A stretch of DNA of 64,000 nucleotides, from assembly GCF_004346185.1 (NCBI RefSeq), contig NZ_SMAI01000002.1, positions 409,355 through 473,354 of the forward strand, given 5' to 3'. The notes beneath the pieces are model-generated. The model made no database searches. It was not told where the DNA came from and saw only the letters and a list, made by a program, of their open reading frames with translations. Shown here in pieces: positions 1-7,988 of this stretch. Made by a program: the position numbers and the translations under genes. How positions within the stretch are numbered: the first letter of the stretch is position 1; every line of letters starts with the position of its first letter. Source of the stretch: Aquabacter spiritensis. GTDB lineage: Bacteria > Pseudomonadota > Alphaproteobacteria > Rhizobiales > Xanthobacteraceae.

Positions 1-75
1 ATCCGCGCCTCTGATCTGGAAGCCGTCCTCCTCCCATTCCCGGATCACAGGCGCCGGGCCGCGGAGCTCATGCAT
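1..75 (-). CDS. 5' end of an unidentified gene downstream of the VWA gene (partial)
   Basis: An open frame starts with ATG at 75-73 and runs off the left edge of the window; 25 codons are visible, beginning MHELRGPAPVIREW. The start overlaps the stop of the VWA gene by 8 nt, as in translationally coupled operons. VWA proteins of the TerY type are often followed by a PP2C phosphatase and a kinase, so a partner of that kind is plausible, but the visible fragment shows no diagnostic motif and no function is assigned. Confidence 0.5.
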   Translation of the reverse strand, partial: MHELRGPAPVIREWEEDGFQIRGAD

Positions 76-763
76 GAACCTTGAATATATCGGTCGGGCT
101 GGGGAGTGCGAGAACCTCGCCAGCCCGTGAGTTGCTGACACTCTTCATGCTGTCGGAGAGCCATTGGAACAGCTCACGGAATTTCGCTTCACCCACCTCC
201 AGGGCGAAATTTCGGCTGCTCATGCGGCGCAAGACGTCGAAATTCGCGTCCTGGCCGATCCCAATGGGCCATACGATGAATTTGCCGCTCTTCTCGCCCT
301 CGCGGCACTGGGCAGCGGCGGCCTCCCAAGGATCGTTGGGCTGCCCGTCCGTGAGAATGAAGAGCCAGGGTCGCTTCATGCTGATGCCGATGGCCCGCAG
401 GGACGCTTTCTCCTCAGCGATGCTTTCCATGGCAAGGGAAAGTCCCCTCCCGAGAGGGGTCTGACCTGCGGCAGTCACCGTCGGCGGGGTGAACTCGCGC
501 GCTTCGGTCCAGTCGGTGACGACATGGGCCGTGTCCTTCCCGTTCAGTCCGCCAAAACGGATGATGTTCAGGCGGACGGAAATCGACGCGAGTGGGTCGG
601 CCATCAGCTCGCTTTTGAACAGGTGAAGCGCGGCGTTCAGTTGATCGATCTTGCTGTCGTTCGACATCGACAAGCTGCCGTCGATCAAGAGGGTGCAGAG
701 AACGCGCTCTGCAAAGTTCTCCTCGTCGGACCCGAACGATTCGTCGCGAACGATGGCGCTCAT
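68..763 (-). CDS. von Willebrand factor A domain protein (TerY-like)
   Basis: The 231-residue protein is a single cytosolic VWA domain. The metal-ion-dependent adhesion site is complete: D28-x-S30-x-S32 in LIDGSLSMS, T102 in GQTPLGRG and D139 in LTDGQPND. There is no signal peptide or membrane segment. The length and these motifs match TerY-family proteins, which in other bacteria act with a PP2C phosphatase and a kinase in metal-stress and phage-related systems. The next gene on the same strand starts inside the end of this one. The ATG at 763 is preceded by a G-rich ribosome site, and a likely promoter lies at 806-833. The family is solid; the biological role is not known. Confidence 0.8.
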   Translation of the reverse strand: MSAIVRDESFGSDEENFAERVLCTLLIDGSLSMSNDSKIDQLNAALHLFKSELMADPLASISVRLNIIRFGGLNGKDTAHVVTDWTEAREFTPPTVTAAGQTPLGRGLSLAMESIAEEKASLRAIGISMKRPWLFILTDGQPNDPWEAAAAQCREGEKSGKFIVWPIGIGQDANFDVLRRMSSRNFALEVGEAKFRELFQWLSDSMKSVSNSRAGEVLALPSPTDIFKVHA

Positions 764-805
764 CTTCGTTCCCCCTTACCAGACAGCTCAGGTCCAGCCT
801 GTTTG

Positions 806-833
806 AGAGTAGGTGTCCTGAATGAAATTGCAA
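806..833 (-). promoter_or_regulatory. candidate sigma-70 promoter of the VWA gene
   Basis: On the minus strand TTGCAA (833-828) and TACTCT (811-806) are separated by 16 nt. Transcription would begin roughly 35 nt upstream of the VWA start codon. The site is divergent to the rpsF promoter at 865-892. Confidence 0.4.
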
Positions 834-864
834 CCGCTTTCAACGGTGCGCCCGTCGCCTCCCC

Positions 865-892
865 TTGCATCCTCCGGGAAACCTGCTATACG
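865..892 (+). promoter_or_regulatory. candidate promoter of the rpsF operon with extended -10
   Basis: TTGCAT (865-870) and TATACG (887-892) are 16 nt apart, and a TG dinucleotide one base upstream of the -10 makes it an extended -10 promoter. It would give an rpsF leader of about 175 nt. Confidence 0.5.
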
Positions 893-1005
893 CCCCGCTT
901 CCGTTGTCCCGGCCGGGGGCTGAACGGACGGTTGGCTGTGGCCGCGTGAGCGGCATGGCCGGCAGGGTGAAGGCCCGTCGTCCCGTGTTCCCGCCTTCCG
1001 AGCAA

Positions 1006-1025
1006 CGAGCCTTTCCGAAGGCTCG
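1006..1025 (+). promoter_or_regulatory. hairpin in the rpsF leader
   Basis: A perfect 8-bp stem (CGAGCCTT / AAGGCTCG) closes a TCCG loop about 50 nt upstream of rpsF. In several bacteria the S6-S18 complex binds a structured rpsF leader and represses its own operon. This hairpin is the obvious candidate here, but the detailed S6:S18 recognition motif was not verified. Confidence 0.4.
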
Positions 1026-1074
1026 AAAGGGCTTGGCGCCGGGGGCGGAAGAAACGAGAAAGGCACGAGACCAC

Positions 1075-1545
1075 ATGGCGCTCTACGAGCACGTGTTCCT
1101 CGCGCGCCAAGATGTGACGGCGCAGCAGGTCGAGGAACTGACCACCCGGTTCAAGGGTGTAATCGAGGCGAACGGCGGCTCGGTCGGCAAGACCGAGTAT
1201 TGGGGCGTGAAGTCCCTGACCTATCGCATCAACAAGAACCGCAAGGCGCACTTCACCCTGGTCAATATCGACGCCCCGGCGGCGGCGGTCCAGGAGATGG
1301 AGCGCCAGATGCGCATCGACGAGGACGTTCTGCGCTTCCTCACGCTGCGCGTCGAAGCGCACGAGGACGCCCCGTCCGCCATGCTTCAGAAGCGCGACCG
1401 CGACGACCGCGACCGCGGCGATCGCGGCTTCGGCGGCGAGCGTGGCTTTGGTGGCGACCGCGGCTTCGGCGGCGGACGCGACCGCGACGAGCGCCCGCGC
1501 CGTCCGCGCGAGCGTGAAGAAGCTCAGGGCGAGGAGGCTGTGTGA
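1075..1545 (+). CDS. rpsF: 30S ribosomal protein S6
   Basis: S6 binds S18 and the central domain of 16S rRNA in the small subunit platform. Residues 1-95 form the S6 fold ([13 protein letters not shown], then [18 protein letters not shown]). The last ~55 residues are an Arg/Asp/Gly-rich tail with repeated RGFGG(D/E) units, a low-complexity extension common in alphaproteobacterial S6. The ATG at 1075 is chosen because the protein then begins exactly at the conserved MALYEH; an upstream in-frame start would add about 70 residues unlike any S6. The stop overlaps the rpsR start by one base (TGATG), so the two proteins are translationally coupled at 1:1. Confidence 0.97.
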   Translation: MALYEHVFLARQDVTAQQVEELTTRFKGVIEANGGSVGKTEYWGVKSLTYRINKNRKAHFTLVNIDAPAAAVQEMERQMRIDEDVLRFLTLRVEAHEDAPSAMLQKRDRDDRDRGDRGFGGERGFGGDRGFGGGRDRDERPRRPREREEAQGEEAV

Positions 1546-1802
1546 TGGCATTCGCTCAAGCTGGAACCGGTGGCGGCCAGCGCCGCCCGTTCTTCCGTCG
1601 CCGGAAGACCTGCCCGTTCACCGGGCCGAATGCGCCGAAGATCGACTACAAGGACGTGCGCCTGCTGCAGCGCTACATTTCCGAGCGCGGCAAGATCGTC
1701 CCGAGCCGCATCACCGCGGTTTCGGCCAAGAAGCAGCGCGAATTGTCGGCGGCCATCAAGCGCGCGCGCTTCCTCGGCCTGCTGCCCTTCGTCATCCGCT
1801 GA
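1545..1802 (+). CDS. rpsR: 30S ribosomal protein S18
   Basis: This 85-residue protein carries the S18 core [27 protein letters not shown] and [18 protein letters not shown] sequence, so it is full length. The start is taken as the ATG at 1545, which shares one base with the rpsF stop; a GTG three bases earlier would add a single Met. It partners S6 on the 30S platform. A strong hairpin follows immediately at 1809-1837. Confidence 0.97.
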   Translation: MAFAQAGTGGGQRRPFFRRRKTCPFTGPNAPKIDYKDVRLLQRYISERGKIVPSRITAVSAKKQRELSAAIKRARFLGLLPFVIR

Positions 1803-1808
1803 TCGCCG

Positions 1809-1837
1809 GCCCGGCCCGGCCTTCGGGCGGGCCGGGC
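1809..1837 (+). terminator. strong hairpin after rpsR
   Basis: Ten perfectly paired bases (GCCCGGCCCG with CGGGCCGGGC) close a 9-nt loop right after the rpsR stop. There is no T-tract, so it may be a partial terminator or an RNA-stabilising structure that sets different levels for rpsF-rpsR and the downstream genes. Confidence 0.5.
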
Positions 1838-1946
1838 ACGTCGATCGTACGCGGGATGGGAACACGAGGCGCCGCGCATCAGCGGGGCGCCAGTTGAGGC
1901 CGGCAGAGCGACCGGCTTCTAACCGCTTCGGCGGGACAGCGAGATC

Positions 1947-2903
1947 ATGGGTCAGATTCTTCTCATCGGCATCGCCGCAGGCGCGGCTTCGGCTCTTCTC
2001 GTGGCGGGTGTCGCTGCGGGAACCATGCTGGCCGTTCCGCTCTATTATCTCGCGCCGCTGCCGATCATGGTGGCCGGTCTCGCCTTTTCCCATTGGGCCG
2101 GACTGATCGGCGTCGCCGTGGCGGGGCTGGGCCTCGCTCTGGCCTTCGGCAGCACCCTCCTCGTCGCCTATCTCGTCGCAACCGGCGGTCCGGCCTGGGT
2201 TCTGGCCTATGCCGCCTTGCTCGCGCGCGCCGAGCCCGCGGGCCGGGGCGGGCTGGTCTGGCTGCCGATCCCCGCCCTGGTTCTGCTGGCGGCGGCGCTG
2301 GCGACGGTCGGGACCATCGTCGGACTGCTCTCGGTCGCGACCGATCTCGAAACCTACAGGGCCGCGGTCAAGACGGCGTTCGACGCCTTCGTCCAGGCCG
2401 AGGCGGGCTCCTCCGGCCTGGCACCGGCCGATGCCGCGAACATGGCGTCCCTCGTCGCCAGCGTCCTGCCGCCCATGGCGGGGGTCCTGTCCATGGTCAC
2501 GCAGATCCTCTGCCTCTATCTCGCCGGCCGCGCGGCGATGCTGTCGGGCAGGCTCGCCCGGCCGTGGCCGGACCTTGCGGGGCTGCGGCTTCCGCAAGCG
2601 GCCAGCCTGGCCTTGGCGGTGATCGTGGCGGCCAGCGTGGCCCCGGGCATGGTGGGCCTGTCGGCGTCGGTCGCCGGCGGCACCCTGCTCACCGGCTTTG
2701 CGCTCGCCGGCTTCGCGGTGATCCATTTCCTCAGCCGGGGACGCAGTGCGCGCCCCCTCATTCTGACCGCCGTCTGGGTGGCGACCGCCGCCCTCGGCTG
2801 GCCGGTGCTCGTCGTCGCGGTGCTCGGCCTCATCGACACGATGTTCGATCTGCGCACCCGCTTCGGGACCGCAGGCGGACCTCCGGCCGCCAACGATCGC
2901 TGA
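1947..2903 (+). CDS. DUF2232 family membrane protein
   Basis: This is a 318-residue polytopic inner-membrane protein. About eight hydrophobic segments can be read (for example around residues 4-30, 32-52, 55-80, 100-125, 175-195, 225-250 and 265-300). It sits between rpsR and rplI, the characteristic place of the DUF2232 family in Alphaproteobacteria. No catalytic motif is visible and its role is unknown. The position inside the ribosomal operon suggests a growth-linked envelope function, but that is inference. Confidence 0.8.
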   Translation: MGQILLIGIAAGAASALLVAGVAAGTMLAVPLYYLAPLPIMVAGLAFSHWAGLIGVAVAGLGLALAFGSTLLVAYLVATGGPAWVLAYAALLARAEPAGRGGLVWLPIPALVLLAAALATVGTIVGLLSVATDLETYRAAVKTAFDAFVQAEAGSSGLAPADAANMASLVASVLPPMAGVLSMVTQILCLYLAGRAAMLSGRLARPWPDLAGLRLPQAASLALAVIVAASVAPGMVGLSASVAGGTLLTGFALAGFAVIHFLSRGRSARPLILTAVWVATAALGWPVLVVAVLGLIDTMFDLRTRFGTAGGPPAANDR

Positions 2904-2941
2904 CTTTCCTCAATTCGACATAAGAGACACAGGAGACACAG

Positions 2942-3514
2942 ATGGACGTCATTCTTCTCGAACGGGTCGCCAAGCTCGGCCAGATGGGCGAAGTCGTGCG
3001 GGTGCGCGACGGATACGCCCGCAACTTCCTGCTCGCCAAGGGCAAGGCGCTGCGCGCCACCAAGGACAATCGCGGCCGCTTCGACCAGATGAAGGCCCAG
3101 CTCGAGGCCCGCAACCTCGCGGCGAAGTCCGAGGCCGAAACCGTCGGCGCCAAGCTGAACGGGACCAGCGTCGTCCTGATCCGTCAGGCCGGCGAGAGCG
3201 GGCAGCTCTATGGATCGGTGTCGACCCGCGATCTCGCGGACGCGCTGACCGCGGCCGGCTTCACCGTGGGCCGTCAGCAGATCGTGCTCAACCACCCGAT
3301 CAAGACCATCGGCCAGCACGCCGTGCCGGTGACGCTGCATCCCGAGGTGGAAGTGCGCATCGTCGCCAATGTCGCGCGCAGCGCGGAAGAGGCCGAGCGC
3401 CTGGCGCGCGGCGAGAACGTCATGGTCCCGGTCGATGAAATCGACGACGAGGACGAGGTCCTCGAAGAGACCGCCGCCGAGGCTGGCGACGCGCAGGCCG
3501 AAGACGAGGCGTGA
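2942..3514 (+). CDS. rplI: 50S ribosomal protein L9
   Basis: L9 binds 23S rRNA at the base of the L1 stalk. The N-terminal rRNA-binding domain is clear ([34 protein letters not shown]). It is followed by the connecting helix and a C-terminal domain ([31 protein letters not shown]). At 190 residues it is about 40 longer than the usual L9 because of an acidic C-terminal tail from about residue 150. A GGAG ribosome site precedes the ATG. It closes the rpsF-rpsR-DUF2232-rplI cluster. Confidence 0.96.
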   Translation: MDVILLERVAKLGQMGEVVRVRDGYARNFLLAKGKALRATKDNRGRFDQMKAQLEARNLAAKSEAETVGAKLNGTSVVLIRQAGESGQLYGSVSTRDLADALTAAGFTVGRQQIVLNHPIKTIGQHAVPVTLHPEVEVRIVANVARSAEEAERLARGENVMVPVDEIDDEDEVLEETAAEAGDAQAEDEA

Positions 3515-3535
3515 GCGCGGCGCCCGCGGGCCGGT

Positions 3536-3552
3536 CCCGACGTCGCGTCGGG
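3536..3552. terminator. hairpin between convergent rplI and rpoH
   Basis: CCCGACG and CGTCGGG pair perfectly around a 3-nt loop in the gap between rplI (+) and rpoH (-). No T-tract is present. A short direct repeat of about 14 bp (CCGGTTCGGGTC core) follows at 3577-3605. Confidence 0.4.
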
Positions 3553-3650
3553 CCGGCTCCGGGCCGATCCCGGTCAAGCCGGTTCGGGTCAGGCCGGTTC
3601 GGGTCTGCGTGACGATGGCGGGAGACGGGGCGACCTGACGCGGGTCCGCG

Positions 3651-4550
3651 TCAGGCGTGTTCGATTTCCGCGGTCTCCAGGGCGCGGACCCGGTCCACCA
3701 CCGCCTTCTGCACCTTTTCGAAGGCGCGGACCTCGATCTGGCGCACGCGTTCGCGCGAGACGCCGAATTCCGCCGCCAGTTCCTCCAGGGTCACGGGATC
3801 CTCGGCGAGCCGGCGGGCCTCGAAGATGCGGCGCTCGCGCTCGTTGAGAACCGAAAGGGCGCCCGCGAGGGCGGTCCGGCGGTTCGCGAGTTCCTCGCTT
3901 TCGACGAGGTTGCTCTCCTGGTCGTCCTGGTCGTCGACCAGCCAGTCCTGCCATTCCCCGCCGCCGTCGGAATCCTCGCGCAGCGGCGCGTTGAGCGAGG
4001 CATCGCCCGACAGCCGGCGGTTCATGTCGACCACCTCCTGCTCGGTGACGCCGAGCTTGGTGGCGATCTGCTTCACCTGATCGGGGCGCAGATCGCCCTC
4101 CTCGAGTGCGGAGATCTGGCTCTTCGCCTTGCGCAGGTTGAAGAACAGCTTCTTCTGCGCCGCCGTGGTGCCCATCTTCACGAGGGACCAGGAGCGCAGG
4201 ATATATTCCTGGATCGAGGCGCGGATCCACCACATGGCGTAGGTCGCGAGGCGGAAGCCCTTTTCCGGCTCGAACCGCTTCACCGCCTGCATCAGCCCGA
4301 CATTGCCTTCGGAAATCACTTCGGAAATCGGCAGGCCATAGCCGCGATAGCCCATCGCGATCTTCGCCACGAGGCGCAGATGGCTGGTCACCAAGCGGTG
4401 GGCCGCATCCCGGTCGCCATGCTCGCGCCAACTCTTGGCGAGCATGTATTCCTCCTGCGGTTCCAGCATCGGGAAGCGCCGGATTTCCTCGAGATAGCGG
4501 CTCAGACCGCCCTCTGCGGACGGGACGGGCATATGGTTCGACTGGGCCAT
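3651..4550 (-). CDS. rpoH: RNA polymerase sigma-32 (heat-shock sigma factor)
   Basis: This 299-residue sigma factor directs RNA polymerase to heat-shock promoters. Region 2 contains LISEGNVGLMQAVKRFEP-like sequence (about residues 78-95) and ATYAMWWIRASIQEYILRSW. It is followed by the RpoH box QKKLFFNLR (132-140), which distinguishes sigma-32 from housekeeping sigma-70. Region 4 has the helix-turn-helix TLEELAAEFGVSRERVRQIE. The ATG at 4550 is chosen because AAGGAGG lies just upstream and an earlier start would add an unrelated Cys/Ala-rich stretch. A candidate target promoter is upstream of htpX. Confidence 0.95.
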   Translation of the reverse strand: MAQSNHMPVPSAEGGLSRYLEEIRRFPMLEPQEEYMLAKSWREHGDRDAAHRLVTSHLRLVAKIAMGYRGYGLPISEVISEGNVGLMQAVKRFEPEKGFRLATYAMWWIRASIQEYILRSWSLVKMGTTAAQKKLFFNLRKAKSQISALEEGDLRPDQVKQIATKLGVTEQEVVDMNRRLSGDASLNAPLREDSDGGGEWQDWLVDDQDDQESNLVESEELANRRTALAGALSVLNERERRIFEARRLAEDPVTLEELAAEFGVSRERVRQIEVRAFEKVQKAVVDRVRALETAEIEHA

Positions 4551-4667
4551 GGACCGGCCTCCTTGCATCGCGGCCCCGCTTTCGGCGGCCGCACATGCGG
4601 CCGCTGAACGCCGACCGCAACCGTGCAGCATATAGGCTGCAACGGTGTTCGGATAGATTCGATCCCC

Positions 4668-5720
4668 TCAACTCGCCGCGAGAGCTTGCCTGAGGGCTGC
4701 GAGGTCGGGCGGCAGGGGGCTCTCGAAGCTCAGCACCTCGCCCCGCGTCGGGTGTGCGAAGCCCAGCCGCGTGGCATGCAGCGCCTGACGCCCCAGCCCC
4801 GACAGCGCCGCCGCGGCGGGCGCGGCGAGCCGTGCCAGCTTGGTCCGGAAGCCCGGGCCGTAGATTTCGTCGCCGAGCAGGGGATGCCCGATATGCGCCA
4901 TATGCACCCGGATCTGGTGGGTGCGGCCGGTTTCGAGCTGGCATTCGACCAAGGCGGCGACTGGCGCGCCGGTGGCGTCGGCGAAGGTCTCGATCCGCCG
5001 CCAGCGGGTCACGGCCTGACGTCCGCCGGGGCGCACCGCCATCTTCACGCGGCTCGCCGGGTGCCTGTCGATCGGCGCGTCGATCGTGCCTTTCTGCTCG
5101 GGCGCCCCCCATACGAAGGCGAGATAGGCGCGCTCCAGATCGCCGGCGCGGCCGTGATCGGCGAACTGGGCCGACAAAGCGCGATGGGCGACATCCGTCT
5201 TCGCCGCCACCAGGAGGCCCGACGTATCCTTGTCGAGCCGGTGGACGATGCCCGGCCGGCGGACTCCGCCGATCCCGGACAGCGAGCCGCGGCACTGGTG
5301 GAGCAGCGCGTTGACGAGCGTGCCGGACCAATTGCCCGGGGCGGGATGCACCACCAGCCCGGCCGGCTTGTCGATGACGATCACCTGATCGTCTTCATAC
5401 GCGATGGCGAGCGGGATGGCCTCGGGCTCCGGCGTCGCCGGCTCCGGGGCCGGGATCCGGAGGCACAGCACGTCGCCCGGATTGACCCGCTCGGCCGCGT
5501 CCCCTACCACTCGGTCGCCGTTTTCGACCCGCCCTTCGGCAACCAGCCGCTGAATCCGCGTCCGGCTCAAGGGGGCGAGCCGGGCGGCCAGCACGCGGTC
5601 GGTGCGCTGTCCCGCCTCCTCCGCCTTGACGGTGATGTGGTGGTCCGTTTCGCTCGCAAGGTCCGCCGGCACCTCCGAGAGGTCGAGCGCTTCGTCTTCA
5701 TCCAGATTCGGTTGACCCAT
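4668..5720 (-). CDS. rluD: 23S rRNA pseudouridine synthase, RluD family
   Basis: A 350-residue enzyme that isomerises uridine to pseudouridine in 23S rRNA. The N-terminal S4-like domain contains RTDRVLAARL and SRTRIQRLVAEGRV. The catalytic domain has GIVHRLDKDTSGLL with the essential Asp. The ETGRTHQIRVHMAHIGHPLLGD block is also conserved. The start codon overlaps that of the divergent small membrane gene (CATG at 5718-5721), so each gene's upstream control must lie within the other's coding sequence. Family membership is certain; the exact target uridines are inferred. Confidence 0.92.
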   Translation of the reverse strand: MGQPNLDEDEALDLSEVPADLASETDHHITVKAEEAGQRTDRVLAARLAPLSRTRIQRLVAEGRVENGDRVVGDAAERVNPGDVLCLRIPAPEPATPEPEAIPLAIAYEDDQVIVIDKPAGLVVHPAPGNWSGTLVNALLHQCRGSLSGIGGVRRPGIVHRLDKDTSGLLVAAKTDVAHRALSAQFADHGRAGDLERAYLAFVWGAPEQKGTIDAPIDRHPASRVKMAVRPGGRQAVTRWRRIETFADATGAPVAALVECQLETGRTHQIRVHMAHIGHPLLGDEIYGPGFRTKLARLAAPAAAALSGLGRQALHATRLGFAHPTRGEVLSFESPLPPDLAALRQALAAS

Positions 5721-6063
5721 GTTCCTCAGCCCGCCCGAACCCGAAAACCAGGAGCCGCTGTCGCCGGACCAGGAGCGGATTTTGCGCAAGGTCCGACGCT
5801 TTTCCACGATCTCGGTGTTGATCATGGTCCTGGGACTTGCCGCCGTGTTCGGTGTCATCGCCTATCGCATGCTGCGCAGCAAGACCGTTTCGGCGGGGGA
5901 CGTGGTCGCCACCCTGCCGCGGGACGCCCGCATCCTCTCGACGGCGGTGGCCGACGGCCTCGTCGTCGTGACGCTGGAGGTCGGCGGCGCGGTGGAGATC
6001 CGCACCTATCGGGTGGACACGCTCGCCCAGACCGGACGCCTGCGCTTCGCGTTCGAACCGTGA
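5719..6063 (+). CDS. small single-span membrane protein (DUF6476-like)
   Basis: The 114-residue protein has a charged cytoplasmic N-terminus, one membrane span at about residues 32-50 (ISVLIMVLGLAAVFGVIAYR) and a short soluble domain ending in a beta-rich stretch (GLVVVTLEVGGAVEIRTYRVDTLAQTG). It resembles small alphaproteobacterial proteins of the DUF6476 kind, but that name is tentative. Its ATG lies on the same four bases as the rluD start on the other strand. Function unknown. Confidence 0.7.
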   Translation: MFLSPPEPENQEPLSPDQERILRKVRRFSTISVLIMVLGLAAVFGVIAYRMLRSKTVSAGDVVATLPRDARILSTAVADGLVVVTLEVGGAVEIRTYRVDTLAQTGRLRFAFEP

Positions 6064-6066
6064 GCC

Positions 6067-6741
6067 CTATTGCAGCGAGGGCTCGCCGTCGTCTCCGGGC
6101 ATGCGCGCCAGCATCATCTGCGTGATCGCCACCAGCATGTCGGCGCGCGCCTTCAGATCGTCGGCCTCGAGCAGCGCCTGCTTTTCCAGCGCGCCATAAG
6201 GCGACATGACGGACAGCGCGTTCACCAGGGTTTCGGTTCCGGCCTGCTGGATGCCGTCCCAGTCCGCCTCGAGCTTGTTGGCCTCGAGGAAGTCGGCGAG
6301 CGCGCCGAGCAGCGCCGAGCGGTCGACATCGGCCTCGCCCGCGCCTTCGTCGAAATCCCCGGCGAAGGCCGAGGCGTCGATGCGGCACTGGCGGTAGGGG
6401 GTCTCGACCGTCATCTCCTCCGGCAGCCGCACGCGGCAGATGCCGGTGAGCGTGACCAGATAGCGCCCGTCCCCGGTCTCCGCGAATTGCGTGATCCGCC
6501 CGAGGCAGCCGACGCCGAACAGACGCGGCCCCTGCGACAGGTCCGGCTTGGACACGTCGGGCTGGACCATCACGATCACCCGGTCGCCCGCGAGGGCATC
6601 GTCGACCATGGCGAGATAGCGCGGTTCGAAGACGTTGAGCGGCAGTTCGGCGCGCGGCAAAAGCAGCGCGCCGGACAGCGGAAACACCGGCGCCACCGCG
6701 GGGAGGTCGCCGGGCGCGAGATAGGAACGATTGATCGCCAC
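6067..6741 (-). CDS. Lon protease N-domain (substrate-binding) protein
   Basis: The 224-residue protein is a stand-alone Lon N-terminal (PUA-like) domain without ATPase or protease parts. The typical start is present (PVFPLSGALLLPRAELPLNVFEPRY) along with FGVGCLGRITQF and GDGRYLVTLTGICRVRL, followed by a helical second half. Such proteins are thought to bind protein substrates. It lies 9 bp downstream of cnoX on the same strand, so both are probably in one proteostasis-related transcript. Confidence 0.88.
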   Translation of the reverse strand: MAINRSYLAPGDLPAVAPVFPLSGALLLPRAELPLNVFEPRYLAMVDDALAGDRVIVMVQPDVSKPDLSQGPRLFGVGCLGRITQFAETGDGRYLVTLTGICRVRLPEEMTVETPYRQCRIDASAFAGDFDEGAGEADVDRSALLGALADFLEANKLEADWDGIQQAGTETLVNALSVMSPYGALEKQALLEADDLKARADMLVAITQMMLARMPGDDGEPSLQ

Positions 6742-6750
6742 GTTGGTCCT

Positions 6751-7677
6751 TCAGGCGAAGAGGATCGCCGAGAGCTTCTTACGTCCGGAAATCGTGTTGG
6801 GATCGGTCGGTCCCCACGCTTCGAAGAATTGGAGCAATTGTTTGCGCGCGGCATCCTCGTTCCAGGCCCGGTCGCGGCGCACGATGTCGATGAGGTGCTG
6901 GAGCGCCTTGTCCCGCTGGTTGCGGGCATTGAGCGCCAGAGCGAGGTCGAACCGCGCCTGATGGTCGGCCGGATCGGCCGCGACCGCGGCCTCCAAAGGC
7001 GCGATGTCGCCGAGTTCGGCGGCTTGTTCGGCGAGGTCGAGCGCCGCGCGCGCCGCGGAGATCGCGGCATCGTTTTCCTTGCCGGCGGGCACCGCGGCGA
7101 GCGTCGCCTTGGCCTGCTCCAGCGCGCCGCCGAGGACCTGGGCCCGCACCAGCCCGCCGAGCGCCTTCAGATTGTCGGGCTCCTCGGCCAGGACATGGGC
7201 GAAGATTTCCGCCGCCCCGGCGGCATCGCCTTCCGCCAGCGCCTGTTCGCCGGCGGCGAGAATCTCCGCGACGTCGGGATCGCCCGCGCCGCCGAGCAGC
7301 CGCTCGATGAACGCCTTCACCTGACCCTCGGGCACGGCGCCCATGAAGCCGTCGACGGGCTGGCCGTTGACGAAGGCATAGACCGCCGGGATCGACTGGA
7401 TGCCGAGGCGGCCGGCGATCGCCGGGTGCTCGTCGATATTCATTTTGGCGAGGCGAACCTTGCCCTTGGCGGCGCGGACCGCCTTTTCGATCACCGGTCC
7501 CAGCGTCTTGCACGGGCCGCACCACGGGGCCCAGAAGTCGACCAGGACCGGGCGGTGCCGCGATTCCTCGATGACCTCCGCCATGAAGGTCTGGGTGGTC
7601 GTGTCGATGACGAGATCGTCGCCGGCGCCTGCGGTCGCCGGGGATTCCTTCGCTCCGCCTGCCTGCTTGAACAGCAT
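6751..7677 (-). CDS. cnoX: thioredoxin-fold chaperone with TPR domain (CnoX/YbbN)
   Basis: The 308-residue protein has an N-terminal thioredoxin domain (about 20-125) with the redox motif WCGPC, then TPR-like helices to the C-terminus (GDAAGAAEIFAHVLAEEPDNLKALGGL, DPADHQARFDLALAL). This is the architecture of CnoX/YbbN, a holdase that protects and transfers clients to GroEL and DnaK. In E. coli YbbN the motif is degenerate; here both cysteines are kept, as in Caulobacter-type CnoX, so it may act as a real thiol reductase. The ATG at 7677 follows a GGACGAGGAC ribosome site. Confidence 0.9.
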   Translation of the reverse strand: MLFKQAGGAKESPATAGAGDDLVIDTTTQTFMAEVIEESRHRPVLVDFWAPWCGPCKTLGPVIEKAVRAAKGKVRLAKMNIDEHPAIAGRLGIQSIPAVYAFVNGQPVDGFMGAVPEGQVKAFIERLLGGAGDPDVAEILAAGEQALAEGDAAGAAEIFAHVLAEEPDNLKALGGLVRAQVLGGALEQAKATLAAVPAGKENDAAISAARAALDLAEQAAELGDIAPLEAAVAADPADHQARFDLALALNARNQRDKALQHLIDIVRRDRAWNEDAARKQLLQFFEAWGPTDPNTISGRKKLSAILFA

Positions 7678-7988
7678 GTGTCCTCGTCCTTGAAATGCCA
7701 TGCGCGTCGCGCCCGCCTTAGATGGGGCGCTTCGGCACGAAAGCAATTGCAGACACGCTTCTAGAGTGGGACGCGCCGCTACGGAACCGTTTTTCGTCAT
7801 TTTCGCGTCCCGCGTGCCGCCGCGCCGGCCGCCGCGGCGGCGCGCCGGCCGGGCCCGAACCGAGCAAAGTCAAAGCGTCGGGCGCGGTCGCGCCTGTGGA
7901 CCGCGCGGCCCCCGGCCTTGCTCCCGGCCGATTCGCGCCGCACGGTGGATTTGACCGCAACCTGCAGAGGCTGGCACATCGCCGCGCG

